Shown: in pieces, positions 8,261 through 15,706 of the stretch
How the letters are laid out: each line of letters opens with the position of its first letter
Numbering within the stretch: position 1 is the stretch's first letter
Source of the DNA: Streptomyces sp. NBC_00341
GTDB taxonomy: Bacteria; Actinomycetota; Actinomycetes; Streptomycetales; Streptomycetaceae
Length of the DNA stretch: 64,000 nt
Assembly: GCF_041435055.1 (NCBI RefSeq)
Contig: NZ_CP108002.1
Coordinates: 7,006,001 to 7,070,000 of the forward strand
Direction of reading: 5' to 3'
Position numbers and translations under genes: made by a program
Notes under the pieces: generated by a model
The model's input: only the letters and a program-made list of their open reading frames with translations
The model's database searches: none
Told to the model about the DNA's origin: nothing

Positions 8261-9282
8261 GTGCAGGGCGGATCCGCATCCAAGTCGCCGAGTCCCTGGG
8301 CGAGCTGGACATCGCCCAGTGGCAGCGGGTGGCCACCGCCGCGGGCGCGCCCGTCCACTACACCCCAGCGTACCTGCGGGCCTACCAGGACAGCCCGCTC
8401 AGCCCGTATGCCGCCGTCCGCTACCTGACGGCGGTCGAGGCCGGCCGGACCGTCGCGATCCTGCCGTGCTACCTCGACGAGCGGGGCGACCCGTACGGCT
8501 TCCTGCGGGAGGTCGGCATCGCCAAGGCGGACGGCCCGGCACTGCTCGGGCACAACTGGTACTGCTACGACACCCGTGTCCCCGTACTCGCCACGGACGC
8601 GGGCCACCGGGACCGGGTGCTCGCGGCGATGCTGGACGGCTTGGCGGAGGTGGGCGCCGGCGCCCAGGTCGCGGGTCTGGTCAGCGTCCCGGAGGGCGAC
8701 CCGCTGCTCGACGTCGCCCGGGGCAAGGGCTGGCGGGTGGCCCCGATCGTCACGCGCTTCCAACTCCCGCTCCAAGGCGTGCAGTCGTACGACGACTACC
8801 TGGCGAGGCTCGGCCCGAGGACACGGCGTACGATCCGCCGGTACGCGCGCCGCGCGGCCGACGTCGGAGCCACGATGTCCGTCGAGTCGCCCCGGCCCGA
8901 CTTCCTGCGCACTGTGTGCGACCTGACCCGCCGCACGGCCGCCAAGCACGGCAGCGCGGACATGTATCCCGAGAGCGCCTTCGTGGACTTCGTGATGGCC
9001 CTGGGCGACCACGCCCGTGTCGTGCGCGTCGACGTGCCCGGGCGGACACTGGCGGCCGCGGTGGTCCTCCTGGACGACCAGCGCCTGCACATGTGGGTGG
9101 GCGGGACGAGCGACGCCACCGTCCACAGCTTCAGCCCCAACTACCTCCTGTGGGCCACGGAAATCCGCGCCGCCATCGAGTCGGGCAAGGAGTGGGTGGA
9201 GGGCGGCCGAAGCAACCGGCCGATGAAGGAACGCCACGGGATGAGACCACTGCCGCTGTACGCCTGCGTGACCCCCGGGTGA
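8257..9282 (+). CDS. FemAB/GNAT-fold acyl- or aminoacyl-transferase
   Basis: A 341-aa protein of the BioF2/FemAB-like double-GNAT type. Features include VHYTPAYLRAYQ near the N-terminus, GPRTRRTIRRYARRA typical of the charged helix of FemAB-like proteins, and a C-terminal PNYLLWATEIRAAIESG-KEWVEGGRSN, matching the family pattern of a Trp/Gly-rich final GNAT segment. Members include peptidoglycan FemX enzymes that use aminoacyl-tRNA and uncharacterised acyltransferases. ATGA overlap and GGAGG spacing make translational coupling to the peptidase likely. It is the last gene of the cluster. If it uses aminoacyl-tRNA, it could extend the 53-aa peptide before the peptidase releases the product; an acyl-CoA donor is equally possible. 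Confidence 0.75.
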   Translation: MSAGRIRIQVAESLGELDIAQWQRVATAAGAPVHYTPAYLRAYQDSPLSPYAAVRYLTAVEAGRTVAILPCYLDERGDPYGFLREVGIAKADGPALLGHNWYCYDTRVPVLATDAGHRDRVLAAMLDGLAEVGAGAQVAGLVSVPEGDPLLDVARGKGWRVAPIVTRFQLPLQGVQSYDDYLARLGPRTRRTIRRYARRAADVGATMSVESPRPDFLRTVCDLTRRTAAKHGSADMYPESAFVDFVMALGDHARVVRVDVPGRTLAAAVVLLDDQRLHMWVGGTSDATVHSFSPNYLLWATEIRAAIESGKEWVEGGRSNRPMKERHGMRPLPLYACVTPG

Positions 9283-9294
9283 CGCAGGCGTACC

Positions 9295-9341
9295 CCGCAC
9301 CCCTCCCTGACCCGCTAAATGACAGGTCAGGTGGGGTGCGG
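9295..9341. terminator. bulged hairpin between region A and the left att core
   Basis: Inverted repeat with arms built from CCGCACCCC plus CCTGACC (left) and GGTCAGG plus GGGGTGCGG (right), interrupted by a small bulge, loop CGCTAAATGACA. It lies 12 bases after the acyltransferase stop and 13 bases before the 17-bp att core. If the island were removed it would sit directly behind the MurA-like gene, so it reads as that gene's original bidirectional terminator. Confidence 0.65.
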
Positions 9342-9354
9342 CGGCATCGTCGTG

Positions 9355-9371
9355 TCAGATGTCCCGGAAGA
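9355..9371 (+). repeat. attL-like 17-bp core direct repeat
   Basis: Sequence tcagatgtcccggaaga, identical to 30757-30773. Read on the minus strand it encodes the last residues FRDI and stop of the MurA-like protein, yet here it is in non-coding DNA. This is expected for the distal copy of a gene 3' end left by site-specific integration. Confidence 0.75.
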
Positions 9372-9474
9372 GACCACGCAGTCCCATGATCTGCGGTGAT
9401 ACGCGGTCGTAGGCCGTTGACCTGCGTGAATCATCTTTCAGATGTTTCCTGCGCGTGCACGTTGATGCGGCCGA

Positions 9475-9505
9475 AAGTCCCAGAGAAGTCCCAGGGGTTC
9501 CCTCA
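9475..9505 (+). repeat. left arm-type box (twin GTCCCAG)
   Basis: Contains AAGTCCCAG twice, 11 bases apart, followed by GGGTTCC. It matches the box at 30661-30691 at 27 of 31 positions and lies 103 bases inside the left core. One-helical-turn spacing suggests a protein-binding site, plausibly the arm site of a lambda-type integrase. Confidence 0.6.
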
Positions 9506-9667
9506 GTCACGACCGTTCTCTGGGCTACATGCGGCGTCGGCCCTCTGTGATGTGACCCGTTCAACCCGGCATGCGTACTAGTCGGAGACGGGGACAGCTC
9601 CGGGGTGTCTGAAGGGTCGTTTTCGAGCCCGCCTCCTCCAGTCGACTGATGGCTGTCGTTCTGGAGT

Positions 9668-10453
9668 TCAACGGGCGACCATGCCGGCCGACAGGTCGAT
9701 GTCGGCGCCGCAGAGTCCCGGCATGTTGAGCATCGCGGTTACCGCAAGGGCTACCTCGTGCTCGGTCACCATCCGCTGCAGGGCGGCGCGTGAGACGAAC
9801 TCCCTCTGTGCGGCCTCGGCCGTGGTGCCGGTACGGTCGGCCTCAAGGGCGAAGTTGCGCGCCATCCGTGGTCCGTCCACCGGCCCCGGCGACAGCGTGT
9901 TGACGGCGATGCCCAGGGGGCCTACCTCGTGGGCCAGGGTCGTGGTGAGGCCGATGACGGCGAGCTTCGAAGCGGTGTACGGAGTACGTCGGGCCAATGG
10001 CCTTTTTCCGCTCACCGAGGCGAGGTTGATGATGTCTCCGCTGCCGCGCTCGATCATCGGGGGCAGGAATGCCCGGCACATCAGGAAGACACCACGGACG
10101 TTCACCGCGAAGACCTCGTCCCATTCCTTCGCGGCGACGTCGGTCAGTGGCTCGACGGGGCCGGCGATGCCGGCATTGTTCACCAGGACGGAGATCTCCT
10201 CGTCTGCCAGTTCTCCGGCGAGGGCGGAGACCGACTCCTCGCACGAGGTGTCGACCGGTGCGACCCGCGCGTCCGCCCCGATCTCCCCTGCCACTGCGTC
10301 CAGTTTGGCGCGGTTGCGGCCGGTCAGGACGACCCGTGCTCCCTGGTCCGCGAGTTCCAGCGCGATCGCCCGGCCGAGACCGTTGCCCGCTCCGGTGACC
10401 AGGACGGTCCGGCCGGCGACGGCGCCGACCTGGCCGTCGAACCGGCCGGTCAC
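9668..10453 (-). CDS. short-chain dehydrogenase/reductase paired with the HisD-like enzyme
   Basis: Classical SDR of 261 aa: TGAGNGLG cofactor motif near residue 22, NNAGIAGP, catalytic Ser in LASVSGKR and Y-T-A-S-K (Tyr/Lys). The GTG at 10453 overlaps the stop of the dehydrogenase gene upstream (GTGA), giving tight coupling; a GTG at 10471 would add six residues. Pairing of a HisD homologue with an SDR recalls the HpsN/HpsO pair that oxidises and epimerises 2,3-dihydroxypropane-1-sulfonate. A polyol or hydroxyacid substrate is therefore more likely than a steroid or fatty acid, but this rests on context. First gene inside the island, pointing outward. Confidence 0.85.
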   Translation of the reverse strand: MTGRFDGQVGAVAGRTVLVTGAGNGLGRAIALELADQGARVVLTGRNRAKLDAVAGEIGADARVAPVDTSCEESVSALAGELADEEISVLVNNAGIAGPVEPLTDVAAKEWDEVFAVNVRGVFLMCRAFLPPMIERGSGDIINLASVSGKRPLARRTPYTASKLAVIGLTTTLAHEVGPLGIAVNTLSPGPVDGPRMARNFALEADRTGTTAEAAQREFVSRAALQRMVTEHEVALAVTAMLNMPGLCGADIDLSAGMVAR

Positions 10454-11757
10454 AGGCTCGCCGGCGCCCACGGGAGCACCGCCCCGGCGTACTTGTGCGC
10501 TCGGACGTCTCCGGAGCGGGCGTGTCCTTCGAAGGACTCGACTCGGGCGGTGCGACCGCAGAGCTCGCCGAGCGCCGCGCTGGCAGCCGGGTCGGTGACC
10601 TCCTGGTAGGTGACGGTCTTGAGGTACTTGCCGACCCAGAGCCCGCCCGTGTAGTTGGCCGCCCCGCGGGTCGGCAGGGTGTGGTTGGTGCCGATCACCT
10701 TGTCGCCGTACGAGACGCAGGTGCCTTCGCCGAGGAACAGCGCGCCGTAGTTACTCATCTTCTCCAGGGCTTCGCGCGGGTGCTCGGTGAGGACCTGCAC
10801 GTGCTCACTGGCGTACTCGTCGGCGAGCACGTAGGCGGCGTCGAGGTTCTCGACGACGGCGACCTCACCCTGGTCGCGCCACGCCGGTCCGGCGAAGTCT
10901 GCGGTCGGCATGTCGGGCAGGATCTCCTCGACCAGTTCGATGACGCGGCGCGCCAGCGGCTCGGACGTGGTGATCAGCACCGCGGGGGAGTCAGGTCCGT
11001 GTTCTGCCTGGCTGAGCAGGTCTACGGCAACGACAAACGGGTCTGCGTGTTCGTCGGCGATGATGAGGATTTCGGTGGGTCCTGCGAACAGGTCGATTCC
11101 CACAGCACCGAACAACTGCCTCTTGGCTTCGGCGACATAGGCGTTTCCCGGCCCGGCCAGCATGTCGACCCTGGCGATGGTCTCGGTGCCGACCGCCATG
11201 GCCGCGACCGCCTGTACGCCGCCGAGCAGGAAGATCTCGTCCGCGCCCGCGAGATGCATCGCCGCGACGGTCGCGGCAGGGATCTCGCCGCGGATCGGCG
11301 GGGTGCATGCGGCAACCCGTGCGACACCCGCCACCTTCGCGGTCACCACGGTCATGTGCGCCGAGGCGACGAGTGGGTAGCGTCCGCCCGGAATGTACGC
11401 GCCGGCCGAGCCGACCGGTACATTCCTCTGTCCGAGGAACACACCCGGTTCGGTCTCGACCTCGAAGTCCGCCAGCGAGTCCCTCTGGTGCTGGGCGAAG
11501 GCCCGGACGCGGGCCTGAACGGTCCGGATGTCGGCGAGCGCCTGCTCGGGGACGGTCGCGACGATCCTTTCGATCTGTTCCTGGTCCAGCAGGAAGTGCG
11601 CCGGCGACCAGTTGTCGAACTTCTCGGAGTACTCCCGGACCGCGGCGTCGCCACGCTCCTGGATGTCGGCGATGACGCCGATGACCGTCTCACGTACCGC
11701 CCGCAGTCGTTCGGTGTCCTGCGACGTGGGGGGAACCGACTTCAGATACTTCACCAT
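10450..11757 (-). CDS. histidinol dehydrogenase family protein, probably catabolic (HpsN-like)
   Basis: A 435-aa NAD-dependent, zinc-binding four-electron dehydrogenase of the HisD family: PGGRYPLVAS, AGPGNAYV, LSQAEHGPDS (Gln/His metal ligands), and a catalytic Glu-His pair (YASEHVQ). AAGGAG lies six bases before the ATG. The C-terminal block TGGLWVGKYLKTVTYQ resembles sulfopropanediol dehydrogenase HpsN more than biosynthetic HisD, whose corresponding segment reads as SGLSV. There are no other his genes nearby, and a LacI-type regulator diverges from it. A role in oxidising a polyol or sulfonated polyol to the acid is the best inference; a genuine histidine role is unlikely here. Confidence 0.75.
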   Translation of the reverse strand: MVKYLKSVPPTSQDTERLRAVRETVIGVIADIQERGDAAVREYSEKFDNWSPAHFLLDQEQIERIVATVPEQALADIRTVQARVRAFAQHQRDSLADFEVETEPGVFLGQRNVPVGSAGAYIPGGRYPLVASAHMTVVTAKVAGVARVAACTPPIRGEIPAATVAAMHLAGADEIFLLGGVQAVAAMAVGTETIARVDMLAGPGNAYVAEAKRQLFGAVGIDLFAGPTEILIIADEHADPFVVAVDLLSQAEHGPDSPAVLITTSEPLARRVIELVEEILPDMPTADFAGPAWRDQGEVAVVENLDAAYVLADEYASEHVQVLTEHPREALEKMSNYGALFLGEGTCVSYGDKVIGTNHTLPTRGAANYTGGLWVGKYLKTVTYQEVTDPAASAALGELCGRTARVESFEGHARSGDVRAHKYAGAVLPWAPASL

Positions 11758-11803
11758 CTGGAACTCCTTGTCCGGCTTCGGGGGAGGGCAGCTACAGTTG
11801 GCT

Positions 11804-11815
11804 GTATACGTATAC
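11804..11815. promoter_or_regulatory. palindromic operator GTATACGTATAC in the divergent promoter
   Basis: A perfect 12-bp palindrome with the central CG typical of LacI-family operators, in the 100-base gap between the divergent HisD-like and LacI genes, 46 bases upstream of the HisD-like start. Most likely the binding site of the adjacent LacI regulator, controlling both directions. Confidence 0.6.
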
Positions 11816-11857
11816 CTGTCAATCGCGGCCTGGCGATCCGCAGGCAGGGGGAGGGGC

Positions 11858-12871
11858 GTGGACGTGAAGAAGGTGAACAGCTTCGACGTGGCACGCCTGG
11901 CCGGGGTGTCGCAGCCGACGGTCTCGCGAGCCCTGCGGAACCTTCCCGGCACGTCCTCGCAGACCCGCGAGAAGGTGCTTCGAGCAGCCGCTGAACTCTC
12001 CTACATCCCCAGCGACTCGGGCAGGTCGCTGTCCACGCAGAGCACCCGGCGCATCGCGGTGGTGTCCGAGGACCTCACCAACCCCTACTATCCCGAGCTC
12101 GTCGAACCGCTGCGACGCCGCCTGGCCGACCACGGTCTGCGCACCGTGGTCGTCAGCGATTCCGTGCAACGGGCCGTGGGTCTCGACGTCCTTGCGGACG
12201 GCTCGTACGACGCGGTGGTCCTCACCACGTGCGAACGGCGGTCGTCACTGCCCAGGGATCTCACCGAGCGTGGCATACCCCACGTGCTGGTGAACCGGGT
12301 GCTGGACGTGGCGGAGTCGCACAGCTGCTCTGTCGACAACCGCGGCGGCACGGCTGCGGTCGCCGGCCTCGTGGCCGACATGGGCCACCGCAGGGTGGGG
12401 GCCGTCCTGGGGCCGGTGGCGACCTCGACCGGTCGTGAGCGAGCGGAGGCCCTGCGGGACGGGCTGCGGGCGCGCGGTGTCCACCTGCGCCGTGACATGG
12501 TGCGGCGTACGTCATTCGGTCACGATCCCGGCCGGGACGCCGCTCACGAACTGCTCAGCAGGGAGGATCGGCCCACCGCGATCGTGTGCGGCAACGACGT
12601 CATCGCCCTCGGTGTGCTGTCCGCGGCCCGGCAGCTGGGGATCGCCGTACCGGAACAGCTTACGGTCGTCGGTTTCGACGACATCCCGATGGCCGGCTGG
12701 GCCATAGCGGATCTGACCACCGTGCGCTGCGATCTCGAAGCCCTTGCGGCAGCGGCCGTCGATCTACTCCTCACGGAGCTGGCGAGCCCGGGGCTCCCAC
12801 CGGTCGAGCAGCGGATTCCGGTGACGCTCGTACTGCGCGGAACTCACGGCCCGGCCCCTCTCGGGCCGTGA
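11858..12871 (+). CDS. LacI-family transcriptional regulator
   Basis: A 337-aa repressor. Residues 6-60 carry the LacI helix-turn-helix and hinge (FDVARLAGVSQPTVSRALRN), followed by a periplasmic-binding-protein-like sensor domain (IAVVSEDLTNPYY ... VVGFDDIPMAGW). The GTG at 11858 is chosen because it precedes the HTH by five residues and follows GGGAGGGG. It diverges from the HisD-like/SDR operon across a palindromic operator, so it probably represses that operon and itself until a polyol-type inducer binds. Confidence 0.9.
   Translation: MDVKKVNSFDVARLAGVSQPTVSRALRNLPGTSSQTREKVLRAAAELSYIPSDSGRSLSTQSTRRIAVVSEDLTNPYYPELVEPLRRRLADHGLRTVVVSDSVQRAVGLDVLADGSYDAVVLTTCERRSSLPRDLTERGIPHVLVNRVLDVAESHSCSVDNRGGTAAVAGLVADMGHRRVGAVLGPVATSTGRERAEALRDGLRARGVHLRRDMVRRTSFGHDPGRDAAHELLSREDRPTAIVCGNDVIALGVLSAARQLGIAVPEQLTVVGFDDIPMAGWAIADLTTVRCDLEALAAAAVDLLLTELASPGLPPVEQRIPVTLVLRGTHGPAPLGP
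12844..12871. terminator. hairpin overlapping the LacI stop codon
   Basis: Arms TCACGGCCCG (12844-12853) and CGGGCCGTGA (12862-12871), ten perfect pairs, loop of eight. Placed between convergent LacI and GntR genes, it can serve both. Confidence 0.6.
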
Positions 12872-12883
12872 CGGATCCACCGC

Positions 12884-13675
12884 TCAGCGAGGTGCAGCCG
12901 AGTCCTCGGTGCCTTGGAGGGTGGTGTTGTGCTCGTGGATCAGGCGCAGCGCCGCGTCGCGGTCCCGGCGGTCCAGGGCGTCGACCAGGTCGCGGTGCAG
13001 TTCGTGCCGGTGCGCGATGTACTCGCCCAGCGGTTGGTCGCTGGTAGGCAGCACGGACAGGGTGTGGCTCTCGATCAGGTCGAGCAGATGGCTGTAGAGC
13101 GAGCTGAGCAGAGGGTTCGGACTGATGGCGGCGATCGCGGCGTGCAGGCGCCAGTTGGCATGGACGAACGCGACGGGGTCCTCGGACCCTACGGCGTGCT
13201 CCATGGCGGTGATGTGACGGCGCAGTCCGGCGACGTCGGCCGGTGAGGCGTGCCAGAGGGCGTCCTCGATCAGCAGCGGGTCGAGTGCGTCGCGGATGCG
13301 GACGGCGTCGGCGACGTCGTTTGCTCCCGCGTCCAGGGCGAGGACGGAGTTGCCGAGGCGGACCATCGGGGACTGCTCGGCGCTGAACAGTCCGCCGCCG
13401 GGTCCGGGCTTCACGGTGACCAGTCCGCGGGCCTGCAGAAGCCGCAGTGCTTCGTTGAAGGTGCCGACGGAGACCTCGCAGAGGCTTCGCAGCTCTTCCT
13501 TGGTGCCCAGCCGGGACCCGGGGGTCACGCTCTCGATCAGTTGCTTAACCCGTTCCGCCGCCCGTTCGGCGCGCCCGAGGGTCGCGTTCTTGTCGGCGCG
13601 GGGACGACCGTGGCCGATCATCTCCGGGCCGTTGTCAGACCGGGGACTGCGTTTCGTGCTGCCGGTCAAGGTCAC
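12884..13675 (-). CDS. GntR/FadR-family regulator with FCD domain
   Basis: A 263-aa regulator: winged helix about residues 35-105 (LGTKEELRSLCEVSVGTFNEALRLLQARGLV), then an all-alpha FCD ligand domain with the His ligands expected for a metal/carboxylate site (HANWRLHAAIA, HRHELHRDLV). The GTG at 13675 is the longest start; an ATG at 13621 is an alternative. It diverges from the fumarylacetoacetase-family/dioxygenase operon at 13900, so it is the likely local repressor responding to an aromatic acid or ring-cleavage product. Confidence 0.85.
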   Translation of the reverse strand: MTLTGSTKRSPRSDNGPEMIGHGRPRADKNATLGRAERAAERVKQLIESVTPGSRLGTKEELRSLCEVSVGTFNEALRLLQARGLVTVKPGPGGGLFSAEQSPMVRLGNSVLALDAGANDVADAVRIRDALDPLLIEDALWHASPADVAGLRRHITAMEHAVGSEDPVAFVHANWRLHAAIAAISPNPLLSSLYSHLLDLIESHTLSVLPTSDQPLGEYIAHRHELHRDLVDALDRRDRDAALRLIHEHNTTLQGTEDSAAPR

Positions 13676-13899
13676 TCCAAGGGATCGACATATTCATCAT
13701 GTTTATTTTGCTCTGCCTCTTGACGCTGCGGTTCACGGAAGCGCAACATCAAGGTAATCATCATGCTGAATTGCTGGTGAGTGGGCAAGGGGTTCGTGGC
13801 CGACGTCGGCCGGTCCTCGTCCCACCCCCGGCTGACCGGGCGGCACCGCGCCGAGGCGGCTTCGAGTGTCCGCTCCCTTTGCCCTTCGGGAGGCACCAC

Positions 13900-14742
13900 G
13901 TGCGTATCGCCAACCTTTCAGGCCGACTGGTCCTCATCGTCGACGACCGGGCCGTCGACGTCGAGCGGGCCAGCGACGGCACCTTCTCCGCCGATCCGCA
14001 GGCCGTCTACGAGCGGTGGGAGGAGTTCCGTGCCTGGGCCGCCTTCGGCGACCTGTCCGGGGGAGCGGCGTTCGAACCGGCCGATCTGGGCTCGCCGGCC
14101 CCCGCACCGCGGCAGACCCTCGCGATCGGCCTCAACTACCGTGACCACGCCTCCGAGTCCGGATTCGCGGCGCCCGAGGGGCTGCCGCCGGTCTTCACCA
14201 AGTTCGTCACCAGCATCAGCGGGCCCGTCACCGACGTGAGGCTCCCTGCGGACGGTCACACCGACTGGGAGGTCGAGCTGGTGGCCGTCATCGGGCACCG
14301 CGCCGAGGGCGTCGCCGAGGCCGAAGCGTGGAGTCACGTTGCCGGCCTGGCGGTCGGGCAGGACATCTCCGAGCGAGTCGTGCAACTCGCCGGACCGGCA
14401 CCGCAGTTCAGCCTGGGCAAGTCCTTCCCCGGCTTTGCGCCCATCGGGCCGTGGCTGGTCACGCCGGACGAGTTCGAGAACCCGGACGACCTGGAGCTGC
14501 GCTGCGCGATCAACGGCGAGGAGGTCCAGAAGGGCCGCACCCGTGACCTGATCTACTCCGTGCCCGCGCTGATCGCCGGACTGTCGGCGGTGCTGCCGCT
14601 GCTGCCGGGAGACGTGATCTTCACCGGCACCCCGGCGGGAGTCGGCGTCGGCCGCGACCCACAGCGCTTCCTGGCCCCCGGCGACGTACTCGAAAGCACG
14701 GTGCAGGGCATCGGCGAACTCCGGCAGACCTTCCTCGCCTGA
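13900..14742 (+). CDS. fumarylacetoacetate hydrolase family protein
   Basis: A 280-aa FAH-superfamily hydrolase/isomerase. IGLNYRDHASESG and the metal-binding E-x-E in DWEVELVAVIG with D in GQDISERV are present, as is the terminal FTGTPAGVGVG signature. The GTG at 13900 follows GGGAGG by six bases. These enzymes cleave C-C bonds in acylpyruvates or isomerise oxo-dienoates after ring fission (for example HpcE- or fumarylpyruvate hydrolase-type). First gene of an operon with an extradiol dioxygenase and ring hydroxylase, so it probably processes their product. Confidence 0.88.
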   Translation: MRIANLSGRLVLIVDDRAVDVERASDGTFSADPQAVYERWEEFRAWAAFGDLSGGAAFEPADLGSPAPAPRQTLAIGLNYRDHASESGFAAPEGLPPVFTKFVTSISGPVTDVRLPADGHTDWEVELVAVIGHRAEGVAEAEAWSHVAGLAVGQDISERVVQLAGPAPQFSLGKSFPGFAPIGPWLVTPDEFENPDDLELRCAINGEEVQKGRTRDLIYSVPALIAGLSAVLPLLPGDVIFTGTPAGVGVGRDPQRFLAPGDVLESTVQGIGELRQTFLA

Positions 14743-14775
14743 GCCGCACCGAACCGACGGACAAAGGAGTCCCCG

Positions 14776-15702
14776 ATGGCACTGCACGCTCTGACCTCCA
14801 TCACCATGGGGGTCCCCGACGTCGCCGAGACCGCGGCCTACTACGCCGACTTCGGCCTCACCCCGGACGGCGACGGCTGGTTCACCACTCAGGATGCCGG
14901 TCGCCAGCTCCGCGTCGTCCCCGCGCCGACCCGCCGCCTGGTGGAGGTGCGCATCGGCGCGGACACGCCGGACGACCTGGCGGCGGCGGCCTCCCGCCTC
15001 AAGCGGATAGGCATCGAGAGCACCGCCGCGACCGGGACGCTGACCGCGTACGACAAGGCGACCGCGGTGCGCGCGGTCCTGGAGGTCGCCCCCCGACTGA
15101 CCCAGGACCGGGTCGCGCCCACCGCCTACAACGGTCCCGGCCGGGCCGACCGCACCAACTCCCGGGCGGCCGGCGTCCTGCGCGCCGATCGCGTGAGGCC
15201 GCGCAAGCTGGGCCACGCGGTGGTAGGCACCACCGACTTCGATGCCACGACCGCGTTCTTCCGTGACGGACTCGGCTTCAAGGCGTCCGACTACATCAAG
15301 GGCCACGGGGCGTTCCTGCGCTGCTCCACCGACCACCACAACATCCTGGTCCTGGCCGCGCCGGTGGCCTTCCTGCACCATTCCTCCTGGCAGGTCGACG
15401 ACGTCGACGAGGTCGGCCGCGGCGCGGCCGCGATGCTGGAGGGCCATCCCGAGCGGCACGTCTGGGGTCTGGGCCGTCACCACGCGGGCTCGAACTTCTT
15501 CTGGTACCTCAAGGACCCGGCCGGCAACTTCAGCGAGTACTACTCCGACATGGACTGCATCGTCGACGACCAGCTGTGGACGCCGGAGGTACTGGAAGGC
15601 GCCAAGGGCCTGTTCAACTGGGGCCCGCCGCCACCGCCTTCCTTCCTCGCCCCCGAGGACCTCGCCGCCCTGATGACCGGCACCCACAGCGAGCCGAGGT
15701 AG
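14776..15702 (+). CDS. type I extradiol ring-cleavage dioxygenase (VOC fold)
   Basis: A 308-aa two-module VOC protein. The C-terminal module carries the Fe(II) triad: His in KLGHAVVGT, His in FLHHSSWQVDDVDE and Glu in GNFSEYYSD, the H-H-E pattern of catechol 2,3-dioxygenase/BphC-type enzymes. AAGGAG lies seven bases before the ATG. It sits between the FAH-type hydrolase and the MhpA-type hydroxylase, consistent with hydroxylation, meta-cleavage, then hydrolysis. The exact substrate (a catechol, hydroxyquinol or dihydroxyphenyl-acid) cannot be read. Confidence 0.85.
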   Translation: MALHALTSITMGVPDVAETAAYYADFGLTPDGDGWFTTQDAGRQLRVVPAPTRRLVEVRIGADTPDDLAAAASRLKRIGIESTAATGTLTAYDKATAVRAVLEVAPRLTQDRVAPTAYNGPGRADRTNSRAAGVLRADRVRPRKLGHAVVGTTDFDATTAFFRDGLGFKASDYIKGHGAFLRCSTDHHNILVLAAPVAFLHHSSWQVDDVDEVGRGAAAMLEGHPERHVWGLGRHHAGSNFFWYLKDPAGNFSEYYSDMDCIVDDQLWTPEVLEGAKGLFNWGPPPPPSFLAPEDLAALMTGTHSEPR

Positions 15703-15706
15703 AACC

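Noticed and set aside
9283..9667. A tRNA or integrase remnant at the left island end
   Set aside because: No cloverleaf can be drawn and the short open frames there show no recombinase motif; only att-like repeats are supported.
10450..11757. Histidine biosynthesis hisD
   Set aside because: No other his genes nearby, C-terminal segment is of the HpsN kind, and it is paired with an SDR and LacI regulator inside an island.
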